From Streptomyces sp. CB02414 (GTDB taxonomy: Bacteria; Actinomycetota; Actinomycetes; Streptomycetales; Streptomycetaceae), in contig NZ_LIPF01000011.1 of the NCBI RefSeq assembly GCF_001905385.1, positions 209,416-273,415 on the forward strand: a DNA stretch of 64,000 bases. Reading direction: 5' to 3'. Of this stretch, positions 50,606-61,638 are shown one piece after another. How positions within the stretch are numbered: position 1 is the stretch's first letter; each line of letters starts with the position of its first letter. The position numbers and the translations under genes are program-made. The notes below the pieces were generated by a model. That model ran no database searches. It worked only from the letters and a program-made list of their open reading frames with translations, and was not told where the DNA came from.

Positions 50606-50640
50606 ACCGCGGGCCCAGGAGATCGTCCCGGGCCCGCGGT
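50606..50640 (-). terminator. Hairpin between the peptide-binding protein gene and oppB
   Basis: 11-bp perfect arms 50606-50616 and 50630-50640, loop 13. Positioned 53 bases after the binding-protein stop. Such hairpins often cause partial termination so that the binding protein is made in excess. Confidence 0.65.
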
Positions 50641-50692
50641 CACGCCGCGCCGGCCTTCACCTGCCTTTCGTGCCGTACGGCGGGTGTGCCGG

Positions 50693-52492
50693 TTACTTCT
50701 TCGGGTTCTTCAGACCGAGGTTGACGAAGTCGTACATACCGCTGTAGCCGTCGGTGGTGTACACGTTCGCCAGGTTGTCCGAGCGCCAGTTGATGAACTT
50801 CTCGAAGACGAAGGGCAGGTAGTACGCGCCCTCCATCACCTTGTGGTTGATCTCCGTGGCGATCTTGGCCTTGCCGGCGTCGTCCAGCTCGGTCAGGTAG
50901 CTGTCGAACAGGCCGTCGATCTCCTTGTCCTTGATCAGCGCGAAGTTGTTGTTGGCGCTCTCAAGGATGTAGTCGCTGTGCCACAGCGGCAGACCGTAAC
51001 CCTGGACGGACGGGAAGTCCGGGCCCCAGCCCATGATGATGACGCCGTAGCCCTTCTTGGCCACGTTGGAGGGGCTGCCGACGACGCTGGCGTACTGCGA
51101 GCCGTCGTACTGCTCGATCTCGAGGTCGATGCCGACCTTCTTCAGCGACGCCTGCATCGACTCGGCCGTGGCGACCTCGACCGGCTTGTTGTTGCGGACG
51201 GCGATCTTGCTCTTGAAGCCGTTGGGCTTGCCGCAGGCCTTCAGCTCTTCCTTGGCCTTCTCGACGTTGCCCTTCTTGTTGGCACCGGCGATCTCGTACG
51301 GGTCGTACTTCTGGCCCTCGGAGCCCGGGACGGACGGCGGCAGCATGTTGGTGCCGATGTCACCGCCGGCCACCGGGCCGCCGCGCGCGGTCTGCAGCGA
51401 GACGTGGTCGGCGCCGTAGATCATGGCCTTGCGGCAGTGGATGTTGTTGAACGGCTCGACGTTCGTCGCGAACGTCGCGTAGCGGATGTAGCCGGAGACC
51501 GGGTTGTCCAGGTTCTCCTTGTGCTCCTTCAGGGCGGTGGTGCGGCCCTGCGGGGACAGACCGGTCTGGGCGAGGTCCAGGTCGTAGTCACCCGCGATGA
51601 GACGGGCGTCCAGGTCGTTGGCGTTGGAGAAGAACTTGATCGTGATCTTGTCCGGGTACGCCTTGCGGACCGGGTCCGAGTCCTGGTTCCACTCGGTGTT
51701 GCGGACCAGGGTCAGGTCCTTGCCGGGGTTGTAGGACTCGAACTTGTACGGGCCCGAGGAGAACGGGCGCAGGCCGTACTTGGACTTGGTGTCCTTGTCC
51801 TGGCGGACCGGGGACGCCGAGGTCAGCGCCAGCATCTCCTCGAAGTCCGAGTTGGCCTTCGGCAGCTTGAAGACGATGGTCTTGTCGTCCGGCGTCTCGA
51901 TCGCCTTCAGACCCAGCTTGTCCTTGGACTTGTCCTTGTACGGACCCTGGTACTCGTCCTTGGGGTCGAGCACCTCCTTGAGGTACGTCGGACCGCCCGA
52001 CAGCACGTCCTGCGCCCAGACGCGCTCGATGCCGTACTTGACGTCCTTGGAGGTGATCGGCTTGCCGTCCTCCCAGGTGACGCCGTCACGCAGGGTGTAC
52101 GTGTAGGTCTTGCCGTCGTCGGAGACCTTGGCGAGACCGGTGGCGAGGTCGGGGGTGACCTCGGCGCCCGCCGAACCCGGCTCGGTCTTGTTCGTGACGA
52201 GCTGGCGGCTGTAGTAGCGGGAGAAGTTCCACATGAAGCCGTAGTAGCCGCGCGTGGTGTCCCACGAGTCGGCGTCCTGCGTGCTCGCGAACTTCAGGGT
52301 GCCGCCCTTCTTGGCCGCGGAGGCCTGGGCGACCTTGTTGTTGGCCGCGTCGAAGCCGGGCGCGCCGTTCTTCGAGCCGCCGTTGCTGTCGTCTCCGCCG
52401 CCGCCGCACGCCGCCGTGGTCAGCAGCGCGGCGACCACTGCGGCAGCGGCCAAAGCCTGCTTGCGCCGCCCTGAGGTGCGTTGGGTAGTCAC
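50693..52492 (-). CDS. Oligopeptide-binding lipoprotein of the ABC transporter
   Basis: 599-aa extracytoplasmic solute-binding lipoprotein (SBP family 5). Signal peptide with lipobox LLTTAACGGGG (Cys about residue 29) and Gly/Asp/Ser-rich spacer. Mature SBP_5 motifs: GGTLKFASTQDADSWDTTRG, TYTYTLRDGVTWEDGKPITS, SGPYKFESYNPGKDLTLVRN. GTG 52492 has GGAGG ten bases upstream. Order in the operon is oppC-like permease, this gene, oppB, oppD, oppF. Ligand may be oligopeptides, possibly signalling peptides as for BldK, but this is not shown here. Confidence 0.94.
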   Translation of the reverse strand: MTTQRTSGRRKQALAAAAVVAALLTTAACGGGGDDSNGGSKNGAPGFDAANNKVAQASAAKKGGTLKFASTQDADSWDTTRGYYGFMWNFSRYYSRQLVTNKTEPGSAGAEVTPDLATGLAKVSDDGKTYTYTLRDGVTWEDGKPITSKDVKYGIERVWAQDVLSGGPTYLKEVLDPKDEYQGPYKDKSKDKLGLKAIETPDDKTIVFKLPKANSDFEEMLALTSASPVRQDKDTKSKYGLRPFSSGPYKFESYNPGKDLTLVRNTEWNQDSDPVRKAYPDKITIKFFSNANDLDARLIAGDYDLDLAQTGLSPQGRTTALKEHKENLDNPVSGYIRYATFATNVEPFNNIHCRKAMIYGADHVSLQTARGGPVAGGDIGTNMLPPSVPGSEGQKYDPYEIAGANKKGNVEKAKEELKACGKPNGFKSKIAVRNNKPVEVATAESMQASLKKVGIDLEIEQYDGSQYASVVGSPSNVAKKGYGVIIMGWGPDFPSVQGYGLPLWHSDYILESANNNFALIKDKEIDGLFDSYLTELDDAGKAKIATEINHKVMEGAYYLPFVFEKFINWRSDNLANVYTTDGYSGMYDFVNLGLKNPKK

Positions 52493-52562
52493 GATCTCGG
52501 ATCCTCCGGATTAGATGAGAGACCCCGTGCAGGTGCCACGGGTCGCTTTACGGAACGGCAGG

Positions 52563-53570
52563 TCAGCGGGACCCCTTCGGGTCCAGTGCGTCGCGTACGC
52601 CGTCACCGAAGAGGTTGAAGGCAAGAACGGTGATGAAGATCGCCACACCCGGGATCACCATGTACATGGGATCCGACTTGTAGTAGTCGATCGCGCTCGA
52701 CAGCATCTGCCCCCAGGAGGAGGTGGGCGGCTTGACGCCCACGCCCAGGAAGCTGAGTGCGGCCTCGGTGAGGATGTTGGTCGGGATCATCATCGTCGTG
52801 TAGACGATGATCGGCGCGACCAGGTTGGGCAGCAGTTCCTTGAACAGGATGTAGAAGCGCCCGGCACCCAGGGACCGGGCCGCCTCGACGTACTCCCGTT
52901 CGCGCATGGAGAGGGTCTGGCCGCGGACCACACGGCCGATGTAGGGCCAGCCGAAGAAGCCGATGACCAGGATCATCATGAGCAGGCGGACGCCGGTGCC
53001 ACTGAGGCCCAGCATGCTGTCCGGCATGACCGAGACCAGCGCGATGATGAAGAGCAGCTGCGGGAAGGCCAGCAGGCCGTCCATGATCCGGCTGATGAGG
53101 GCGTCGACCCAGCCGCCGAAGAAGCCGGCCAGGACACCGAGGACGGTACCGATGATCACGGCCACGATCGCGGACAGGAAGCCGACGAGGAGCGAGATCC
53201 GGGCGCCGTGGACGATGCGGGCGAAGATGTCACGGCCGTTGACCGGCTCGACGCCCAGCCAGTGCTCGCCGCTCATGCCGCCCAGGGAGTCGGTGGGCGT
53301 ACCGAACAGCGGGTCGATCAGGTCCTCGTGGAACTCGTTGGGGTCCTGGCCGTAGAGCGAGGTGATCAGGGGCGCGAAGATCGCGACCACGATGAGGAAG
53401 AGCACGACGATGCCACCCGCGAGGGCCAGCTTGTCCCGCTTCAGGCGCTCCCAGGCGATGCGGCCGAGGGAACGCCCCTGAACCGCCTTGGCCTCGGTGC
53501 CGGCAACCGCCGCCTCCTCGGCCGCGCTCGGGGCCGCCTCCGCGGTCGGCTCGTGCAATGGTGCCGTCAT
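52563..53570 (-). CDS. Oligopeptide ABC transporter permease (OppC/DppC type)
   Basis: 335 aa, first gene of the operon. After a cytoplasmic Ala/Glu-rich N-terminus come helices such as LALAGGIVVLFLIVVAIFAP and ISLLVGFLSAIVAVIIGTVL. EAA loop: YVEAARSLGAGRFYILFKEL. The family-specific N-terminal motif (RLKRDKLALAGG) and the end segment FNLFGDGVRDALDPKGSR are present. ATG 53570 is used. The usual opp order places the binding protein first; here oppC precedes it. Confidence 0.93.
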   Translation of the reverse strand: MTAPLHEPTAEAAPSAAEEAAVAGTEAKAVQGRSLGRIAWERLKRDKLALAGGIVVLFLIVVAIFAPLITSLYGQDPNEFHEDLIDPLFGTPTDSLGGMSGEHWLGVEPVNGRDIFARIVHGARISLLVGFLSAIVAVIIGTVLGVLAGFFGGWVDALISRIMDGLLAFPQLLFIIALVSVMPDSMLGLSGTGVRLLMMILVIGFFGWPYIGRVVRGQTLSMREREYVEAARSLGAGRFYILFKELLPNLVAPIIVYTTMMIPTNILTEAALSFLGVGVKPPTSSWGQMLSSAIDYYKSDPMYMVIPGVAIFITVLAFNLFGDGVRDALDPKGSR

Positions 53571-53850
53571 CTGGCAGGGACCCCTCTCAACCGGCGGTAG
53601 CCGGCCCGCACTTGCCGCTGTAGCGGCGTGATCAGTCCGTCGTACACAGGGGCGAACAACCACCCCTTGGTGCGGGAGTCTTCAACGCTTTGGCGATCTG
53701 TAGCCAGACTTGACGGGGAATGGATGCGCAACCGTGATGCTGTTCGAGGTGTTCCGTTATCCGGACAGTGGGTAACGGGGGCCGGACGCGGACGAGTTGG
53801 GGCATCGGCGGCACAGTGGTGCCATACGTCCTCGTCTACGCGCGAAGATG
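53571..53850. other. Non-coding upstream region of the opp operon
   Basis: About 280 bases with lower GC than neighbours. A small minus-strand frame at 53632-53814 has AT-rich third positions and no ribosome binding site, so I do not call it. The region presumably contains the opp promoter; no clear consensus was found. Confidence 0.5.
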
Positions 53851-53869
53851 TCCGCCCACCGCGGGCGGA
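53851..53869 (-). terminator. Short hairpin after the first SseB gene
   Basis: 7-bp arms 53851-53857 and 53863-53869, 17 bases past the stop at 53886. Modest terminator. Confidence 0.5.
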
Positions 53870-53885
53870 AGGAGCCGCCGGACGG

Positions 53886-54683
53886 TCAGTACCGGCCCTG
53901 GGCCGGAGGGTATCCGTACCCGCCCGCCGGCGCCTGTGCGGGGGCGGCCGCGTGGGCCTCGCGGTCGTAGAACGGGCGGGCGTTGGCACGCAGCCACATG
54001 GCGACCGGGTCGTGGGCGTCGGTCATCGCGACGGTCGACACGGGCAGCCCGTCCGGGACCGCGCCGACGGACTGCTGCATCATCGCGCGCACCGCGTCGA
54101 CGGCCGGCGGGGAGGTGTCGTACACGTCGAGACCGATGGCGAGGTAGGGCGCCCCGAGCGCCGGCTGCACCCAGGCGCGGCGCAGCGCGCGGACCGCCGG
54201 GGTGCGATGGGCGTTCTGCGCGAGCAGGGCGTAGAACTGCGGGATCTCGATGGCCGGTTCGGACAGCCGCAGGGGGCCGGCGGGCTGACGGTCCAGGCCG
54301 GAGGCGATGCGGCGCAGGTCGAGCCAGGGGATGCCGACGCCGCCGCCGGGGGCGTGCGGGTTGAGCCACAGGCCGTAGCGGTCGGGGTAGAGGGCGCGGG
54401 CCGCCTCCAGTCCGTCGACCACCTCGTACGACCGGTTCCAGCCGCTGGCCGACAGCTCCTGGGCGGAGGTGACGCAGGGCGCGTACCCGTAGCCGTCGAC
54501 CTCCATGTTCCCGTACTGGGCGTCCGGGGAGCCGGCCTGGCCGTGCCAGAGCAGCATCCAGACCTGGCCGGAGGTGGGGGTGGCGAGCGCGCGGAGCAGG
54601 GCCTCGTAGGCGTCGTAGCGCCCGGGGGTCACCTGGCGCAGCATGTGCTCGACCTGTCCGGTCGTGGTGCCGCTGGCGCTCAC
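53886..54683 (-). CDS. SseB-like protein (enhanced serine sensitivity family), paralog 1
   Basis: 265 aa. Contains SseB-type segments SGQVWMLLWHGQAGSPDAQY and YAPCVTSAQELSASGWNRSY, and a C-terminal domain with LGAPYLAIGLDVYDTSPPAV; the end shares LRANARPFYDRE with paralog 2 (LRTNVHPFYDRD). GTG 54683 has AAGGGG nine bases upstream. SseB of E. coli was named for increased serine sensitivity when overproduced; function is unknown. Its position next to the glycine/serine gene block is suggestive but unproven. Confidence 0.78.
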   Translation of the reverse strand: MSASGTTTGQVEHMLRQVTPGRYDAYEALLRALATPTSGQVWMLLWHGQAGSPDAQYGNMEVDGYGYAPCVTSAQELSASGWNRSYEVVDGLEAARALYPDRYGLWLNPHAPGGGVGIPWLDLRRIASGLDRQPAGPLRLSEPAIEIPQFYALLAQNAHRTPAVRALRRAWVQPALGAPYLAIGLDVYDTSPPAVDAVRAMMQQSVGAVPDGLPVSTVAMTDAHDPVAMWLRANARPFYDREAHAAAPAQAPAGGYGYPPAQGRY

Positions 54684-54775
54684 GTGTATCGCCCCTTCGA
54701 GAAGTTCCCCGGTTGTGAACCCAGCTTAAGGCTCCGCCGGACGGGGGGCGCCTATGAGCTCGGGGGGGTGCTGTT

Positions 54776-54829
54776 GTCGTGCGTCTGCGGCGCCGCCGTG
54801 GCTGGTCGCGCAGTTCCCCGCGCCCCTTA
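54776..54829. repeat. Dispersed Streptomyces-type intergenic sequence
   Basis: The segment containing GTGGCTGGTCGCGCAGTTCC and then CCGCGCCCC is one I recognise as very common between Streptomyces genes. Within this window I see one clear copy. No gene overlaps it. Confidence 0.55.
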
Positions 54830-54851
54830 CCGGCACTGCTCTCACCGGTGA

Positions 54852-55619
54852 CTACAAGTCGCGGTCGTAGAAGGGGTGGACGTTCGTTCGCAGCCAGTCG
54901 CAGACCGGGTCCTGGGCTGCCTCCAGGAGGACCAGGTTGACCTGGGTGTTCAGGGGGGCCTTGGTGAGGGCTCGGCCAAGGGCTTCGAGGGGGAGGGCTC
55001 GGGCGTCGCCCTCCCAGTGGGTGAGTTCGACGCCTACGAAGACCACCGGGTCGGCGGTCTCGATGGCGGCCATGCAGCGGCGGGCGGTGCGGACGACGCC
55101 GGTCGCGGCGAACTCGGCGGAGGCGGCGGCCAGGAAGTCCACCGGGTCGTCCTGCCAGTCCGGCTCGAAGAGGCGGACCCGGCCGCCGGACGCGGGCCCG
55201 TCCAGCGGGGTGCGGCCGGCCCGGCACAGCTCGGCCACGGCGGGCGGCGGCAGCGGGATGCCGACGACGCCGTCCGGGTTGACGGCGATGCCGACCTGCG
55301 GGGGCAGGCCCCGGGCGAACTCCACGGCCGGGGCGACGGTGTACGCCATCTGCGCGCCGGCGACCTGGCGGAGCTGCTCCTCGGAGCTGAACACCGGGAC
55401 GTAGGCCTGGCCGTCGATCTCCAGCGAGGGCAGGTCGAGGGGGCCGCTGTGCGGGCCGCCGCCGTTCGGCAGGGGTATCCACAGGAAGCTGCGGCCGAGC
55501 ACCTCCACGATCCGGCCGCCGGCCGACGGGACGCCGAGGGAGGCGGACAGCACCTCCTCCAGCTCGTTGCCGGGCCATCCGCCGTGCGGGTGGGGGTGCG
55601 CCTGTGCCGGGAAGTCCAT
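54852..55619 (-). CDS. SseB-like protein, paralog 2
   Basis: 255 aa. Shares the SseB pattern: LEIDGQAYVPVFSSEEQLRQ, FARGLPPQVGIAVNPDGVVG, and a C-terminal domain with VVFVGVELTHWEGDARALPL ending in VHPFYDRDL. It contains a Pro/His-rich N-terminus. It is in tandem with the first SseB gene on the same strand, 168 bp apart, the gap holding the repeat. Both probably arose by duplication; sequence identity is low. Confidence 0.8.
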   Translation of the reverse strand: MDFPAQAHPHPHGGWPGNELEEVLSASLGVPSAGGRIVEVLGRSFLWIPLPNGGGPHSGPLDLPSLEIDGQAYVPVFSSEEQLRQVAGAQMAYTVAPAVEFARGLPPQVGIAVNPDGVVGIPLPPPAVAELCRAGRTPLDGPASGGRVRLFEPDWQDDPVDFLAAASAEFAATGVVRTARRCMAAIETADPVVFVGVELTHWEGDARALPLEALGRALTKAPLNTQVNLVLLEAAQDPVCDWLRTNVHPFYDRDL

Positions 55620-55698
55620 CTGTCCGCCTACCGCCTGCCTGGTACCGCTGCTGTGGCTGAAAAGGCTAACCCGTTCGGGTGTGCGGCCCTACGGTGCG

Positions 55699-56367
55699 TC
55701 ACCCGGTGAACGCGATCCGGTGGAGGGTGTCGGCCGCGGCACGGTCCAGGAGGACGGCCGAGGTGCAGCCCGCGGGCAGGGTGCCCTCGGCCACCGCGCG
55801 CAGCAGGCGGGTGCTGGCCGTGCGGTGCCGCAGGAAGGCGTACCGCGACACGCCCCGGCCGCGCTCCCGCTGGCCGGCCAGCGCGTCGTCGGCGTCGACG
55901 TCGAGGAGCAGCAGGTGCAGGGCGCCCTCGCGGCGGCGGGCCTCGCGGGCCAGCCAGGCGCGCACCCAGGACTGCGTGCCGCAGTCGTGCACGACGACGC
56001 CCTCGCCGGAGCGCAGCGCCCTGCGCAGTCCGGCGTAGTGGGCGAGGCGGACGAGGGGGCGGTAGAGGGCGTACGGCAGGAAGCGCGGCATGCGGCGGTC
56101 CCAGCGGTCGCGGGTGTCCTGGGAGTCGATGCGCCGGCCGCGTACGGTGCGCCGCATCAGCGTCGACTTGCCGCTGCCGGGCAGGCCGGTGATCACCACC
56201 AGGTCCCGGGGTCCGAAGAGCAGGGCGTGCGGGCTGCGGCCGCCGCGGTCCCTCAGGTCGCGGACGACGGGTGCGGGCAGTTCGGCGCACGCCTGAGGTG
56301 CCGGGGCGACGGGCTGCTTGGGCAGCGCGAGACCCGAGGTGGTGGCGTACGCCGTGGTCCTGTTCAC
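55699..56367 (-). CDS. P-loop ATPase/kinase-like protein
   Basis: 222 aa cytoplasmic. Walker A VVITGLPGSGKSTLMRRTV (residues about 55-75), a Walker-B-like LHLLLLDVDADDALAG, and a RERGRGVSRYAFLRHR segment resembling the LID/phosphate-binding region of small-molecule kinases (adenylate kinase/AAA_33 type). No substrate is apparent. GTG 56367 has GGGGAGG nine bases upstream. It is divergent from the gcvT riboswitch region, so it may share regulatory DNA but not the riboswitch RNA. Confidence 0.78.
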   Translation of the reverse strand: MNRTTAYATTSGLALPKQPVAPAPQACAELPAPVVRDLRDRGGRSPHALLFGPRDLVVITGLPGSGKSTLMRRTVRGRRIDSQDTRDRWDRRMPRFLPYALYRPLVRLAHYAGLRRALRSGEGVVVHDCGTQSWVRAWLAREARRREGALHLLLLDVDADDALAGQRERGRGVSRYAFLRHRTASTRLLRAVAEGTLPAGCTSAVLLDRAAADTLHRIAFTG

Positions 56368-56552
56368 CGTGATCGTCCTCCCCTGGGGCGGTTCACGAGT
56401 TCCCATCCCCGTCGAGTGTAAAGAGAAGGTAATGCGCAGGTCTCGCGTTTTCGTGCGCTTACTGCCACAGGCCGGTTACAGATATCGGTCTGCCCACGGA
56501 CGCGGGCAGCGTGCAATGATGGCGGCGCCAACTGCATACCGGCCGTTTGAAT

Positions 56553-56756
56553 CCGCGCGGGAGAGTCCCCGGCCGCGCCGGGGCGCCGAAGGAGCAAGTC
56601 CCTCCCTTGAATCTCTCAGGCACCGTTACCGCGCGGGCGAGGCACATCTGAAAAGCGGGCCGCCGTCCGACGGCTGCCCCACCCAAGGTGCAAGCCCTGA
56701 TCGCCGTACTCCGGTGGTCGTGGCGAACCTCTCAGGTTCCGATGACAGATGGGGAG
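56553..56756 (+). ncRNA. Tandem glycine riboswitch upstream of gcvT
   Basis: Two aptamer-like units. Unit 1, 56553-56637: GCGGGAGAGTCCCC, then GGCGCCGAAGGAGCAAG and GAATCTCTCAGGCACCG, with P1 closed by the palindrome CCGCGCGG at both ends. Unit 2, 56645-56751: P1 CATCTG/CAGATG, CCAAGGTGCAAGCCC and CCTCTCAGGTTCCGATGACA, with a variant 5' part (CTGAAAAGC instead of GGAGAG). These are the conserved glycine-riboswitch elements; glycine binding would turn on glycine cleavage genes. gcvT starts 47 bases downstream. Confidence 0.92.
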
Positions 56757-56802
56757 GAACGACCTCGCCCGTGCCTGTCCTGTCCTGGGAGACGACCGAC
56801 CG

Positions 56803-57921
<1,119 letters not shown>

Positions 57922-58031
57922 ACACTGGGCGGCGGGACCCTCGCCGTCCCGCGCGCGTTCTCGCTGATCACCAGCGGTTTCCGTAGTCCCCCCTTCATCA
58001 GCACTCCCCCGCGTACAGGAGAATTCAGGCC

Positions 58032-58409
58032 ATGAGCAACCCCCAGCAGCTGCGTTACAGCAAGGAGCACGAGTGGCTGTCGGCCGCCGAGGACGGCGCT
58101 TCGACGGTCGGCATCACGGAGCACGCGGCCAACGCGCTCGGTGACGTCGTCTTCGTCCAGCTCCCCGAGGTCGGCGACTCGGTGACCGCGGGCGAGACCT
58201 GCGGCGAACTGGAGTCCACCAAGTCGGTCTCCGACCTGTACTCCCCCGTCTCCGGCGAGATCACCGAGGTCAACGAGGACGTCGTCAACGACCCGTCGCT
58301 GGTGAACTCCGCGCCCTTCGAGGGCGGCTGGCTGTTCAAGGTGCGGATCACGGACGAGCCGACCGACCTGCTCTCCGCCGACGAGTACACCGCCTTCACC
58401 GCCGGCTGA
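58032..58409 (+). CDS. gcvH: Glycine cleavage system H protein
   Basis: Lipoyl carrier moving the aminomethyl group between P, T and L proteins. 125 aa; lipoylated Lys in GELESTKSVSDLYSPVSGEI (residue about 64), preceded by LGDVVFVQLPEVG. ATG 58032 is preceded by CAGGAGA. The 110-bp gap from gcvT has a weak hairpin (57932-57952). glyA follows after 15 bp, so these are one transcript. Confidence 0.97.
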   Translation: MSNPQQLRYSKEHEWLSAAEDGASTVGITEHAANALGDVVFVQLPEVGDSVTAGETCGELESTKSVSDLYSPVSGEITEVNEDVVNDPSLVNSAPFEGGWLFKVRITDEPTDLLSADEYTAFTAG

Positions 58410-58424
58410 GGAGACACGGACCGC

Positions 58425-59687
58425 ATGTCGCTTCTGAACACACCCCTGCACGAGCTCGACCCCGACGTCGCCGCGGCCGTCGACGCCGAGCTGGACCGCC
58501 AGCAGTCCACCCTCGAGATGATCGCCTCCGAGAACTTCGCGCCCGTCGCGGTCATGGAGGCCCAGGGCTCGGTCCTCACCAACAAGTACGCCGAGGGCTA
58601 CCCCGGCCGCCGCTACTACGGCGGCTGCGAGCACGTCGACGTGGTCGAGCAGATCGCCATCGACCGGGTCAAGGCGCTCTTCGGCGCCGAGCACGCCAAC
58701 GTGCAGCCGCACTCGGGCGCCCAGGCCAACGCGGCGGCGATGTTCGCGCTGCTGAAGCCGGGCGACACGATCATGGGTCTGAACCTCGCCCACGGCGGGC
58801 ACCTGACCCACGGCATGAAGATCAACTTCTCCGGCAAGCTCTACAACGTGGTCGCCTACCACGTCGGCGACGACGGCCAGGTCGACATGGCCGAGGTGGA
58901 GCGCCTCGCCAAGGAGAACAAGCCGAAGCTGATCGTGGCCGGCTGGTCGGCCTACCCGCGTCAGCTGGACTTCGCCGCGTTCCGCAAGGTCGCGGACGAG
59001 GTCGGCGCGTACCTCATGGTCGACATGGCGCACTTCGCCGGTCTGGTCGCGGCGGGCCTGCACCCGAACCCGGTCCCGCACGCCCACGTCGTGACCACCA
59101 CCACCCACAAGACGCTGGGCGGCCCGCGCGGCGGTGTGATCCTCTCCACGGCCGAACTGGCCAAGAAGATCAACTCCGCCGTCTTCCCCGGTCAGCAGGG
59201 TGGCCCGCTGGAGCACGTGGTGGCCGCGAAGGCCGTCGCCTTCAAGGTCGCCGCGAGCGAGGACTTCAAGGAGCGCCAGGGCCGTACGCTGGAGGGTGCC
59301 CGCATCCTGGCCGAGCGCCTGGTGCGGGACGACGCGAAGGCGGCGGGCGTCTCCGTCCTGACCGGCGGCACGGACGTCCACCTGGTCCTGGTCGACCTGC
59401 GCGACTCCGAGCTGGACGGGCAGCAGGCCGAGGACCGTCTCCACGAGGTCGGCATCACGGTCAACCGCAACGCCGTCCCGAACGACCCGCGTCCGCCGAT
59501 GGTGACCTCCGGTCTGCGCATCGGTACGCCGGCCCTGGCGACCCGCGGCTTCACGGCCGAGGACTTCGCCGAGGTCGCTGACGTGATCGCCGAGGCGCTG
59601 AAGCCGTCCTACGACGCCGAAGCCCTCAAGGCCCGGGTGAAGGCCCTGGCCGACAAGCACCCGCTGTACCCGGGTCTGAACAAGTAG
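58425..59687 (+). CDS. glyA: Serine hydroxymethyltransferase
   Basis: PLP enzyme interconverting serine and glycine with tetrahydrofolate. 420 aa. PLP Lys in TTTTHKTLGGPRGGVILS; ASENFAPVAVMEAQGSVLTN and GYPGRRYYGGCEHVDVVEQI are family signatures. ATG 58425, 15 bp after gcvH. Clustering with gcvT/H couples glycine cleavage to one-carbon and serine metabolism. Ends in the hairpin 59700-59736. Confidence 0.98.
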   Translation: MSLLNTPLHELDPDVAAAVDAELDRQQSTLEMIASENFAPVAVMEAQGSVLTNKYAEGYPGRRYYGGCEHVDVVEQIAIDRVKALFGAEHANVQPHSGAQANAAAMFALLKPGDTIMGLNLAHGGHLTHGMKINFSGKLYNVVAYHVGDDGQVDMAEVERLAKENKPKLIVAGWSAYPRQLDFAAFRKVADEVGAYLMVDMAHFAGLVAAGLHPNPVPHAHVVTTTTHKTLGGPRGGVILSTAELAKKINSAVFPGQQGGPLEHVVAAKAVAFKVAASEDFKERQGRTLEGARILAERLVRDDAKAAGVSVLTGGTDVHLVLVDLRDSELDGQQAEDRLHEVGITVNRNAVPNDPRPPMVTSGLRIGTPALATRGFTAEDFAEVADVIAEALKPSYDAEALKARVKALADKHPLYPGLNK

Positions 59688-59699
59688 ACACCGCGTACG

Positions 59700-59736
59700 G
59701 GGGTGCCGTGCCCGTCACGAGCGGGCACGGCACCCC
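59700..59736 (+). terminator. Perfect 15-bp hairpin after glyA
   Basis: Arms 59700-59714 and 59722-59736 with a 7-base loop, 12 bases past the glyA stop. It may end the gcvT-gcvH-glyA transcript, or act as an internal element before sdaA. Confidence 0.8.
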
Positions 59737-59785
59737 GCCCCCTGAAGCACCACCTCTGCACCACCCCCGTTCTGAGGAGTCCCCC

Positions 59786-61153
<1,368 letters not shown>

Positions 61154-61168
61154 GCGCAGACCACTCGC

Positions 61169-61205
61169 CCCGGGCGGGCGCCGCGAGGTGCGGCGCCCGC
61201 CCGGG
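61169..61205 (+). terminator. Perfect 16-bp hairpin after sdaA
   Basis: Arms 61169-61184 and 61190-61205 with a 5-base loop, 15 bases past the sdaA stop. Also 24 bases past the stop of the convergent small gene at 61229, so may serve both. Confidence 0.85.
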
Positions 61206-61228
61206 CCGGAGCGCCGGCGAACGTCCGG

Positions 61229-61480
61229 TCAGCAGCGGACGGTTGCCTTCCAGACCTTGATGCCCTTGCTGTTGCAGTGGACGGTCTTGCCCTTCGCGAT
61301 CCTGGTGCAGGGGTGGTCCGTGCCGTACTTCATCTGGACCTCGACCTTCATCGCGCCCTCGCAGGTGTTCCTCACCTGGTGGAGGAGTTCGGGATCGGAC
61401 TGCCGGATCAGCCTGGGCGTGCGCCGGTACCGGTCGCTCCGCGAAAGGGCATCCGTCCGGAAGACCGACTCGGTCAGCAC
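61229..61480 (-). CDS. Small Cys-containing protein, tendamistat-like C-terminal half
   Basis: 83 aa, GTG 61480 with GGGGAGG about seven bases upstream. The C-terminal half VRNTCEGAMKVEVQMKYGTD continues HPCTRIAKGKTVHC; this resembles the alpha-amylase-inhibitor (tendamistat) pattern of xNxC-VxVxYxDxxxxPC-xxAxG. The N-terminal half carries no signal peptide, so the gene may be a truncated derivative or simply an unrelated secreted family that has lost its export sequence. Low confidence in function, moderate in being coding. Convergent with sdaA. Confidence 0.45.
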   Translation of the reverse strand: MLTESVFRTDALSRSDRYRRTPRLIRQSDPELLHQVRNTCEGAMKVEVQMKYGTDHPCTRIAKGKTVHCNSKGIKVWKATVRC

Positions 61481-61638
61481 TGGCCGCCCTCCCCCTCATA
61501 CACCCGAGCTCGGACGAGCATGTCCAAGCACTCGAACGGGCATGACCCGGGTGTCTCACATAATGACACTCGCTTTCCGAAACACAAGACGGCTGAGATC
61601 GTTGCGGTATCCATGTTTCGCACGTGAAAGACCGAGCA

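Noticed and set aside
53632..53814. 60-codon minus-strand frame upstream of the opp operon
   Set aside because: AT-rich third positions, no ribosome binding site, no recognisable pattern.
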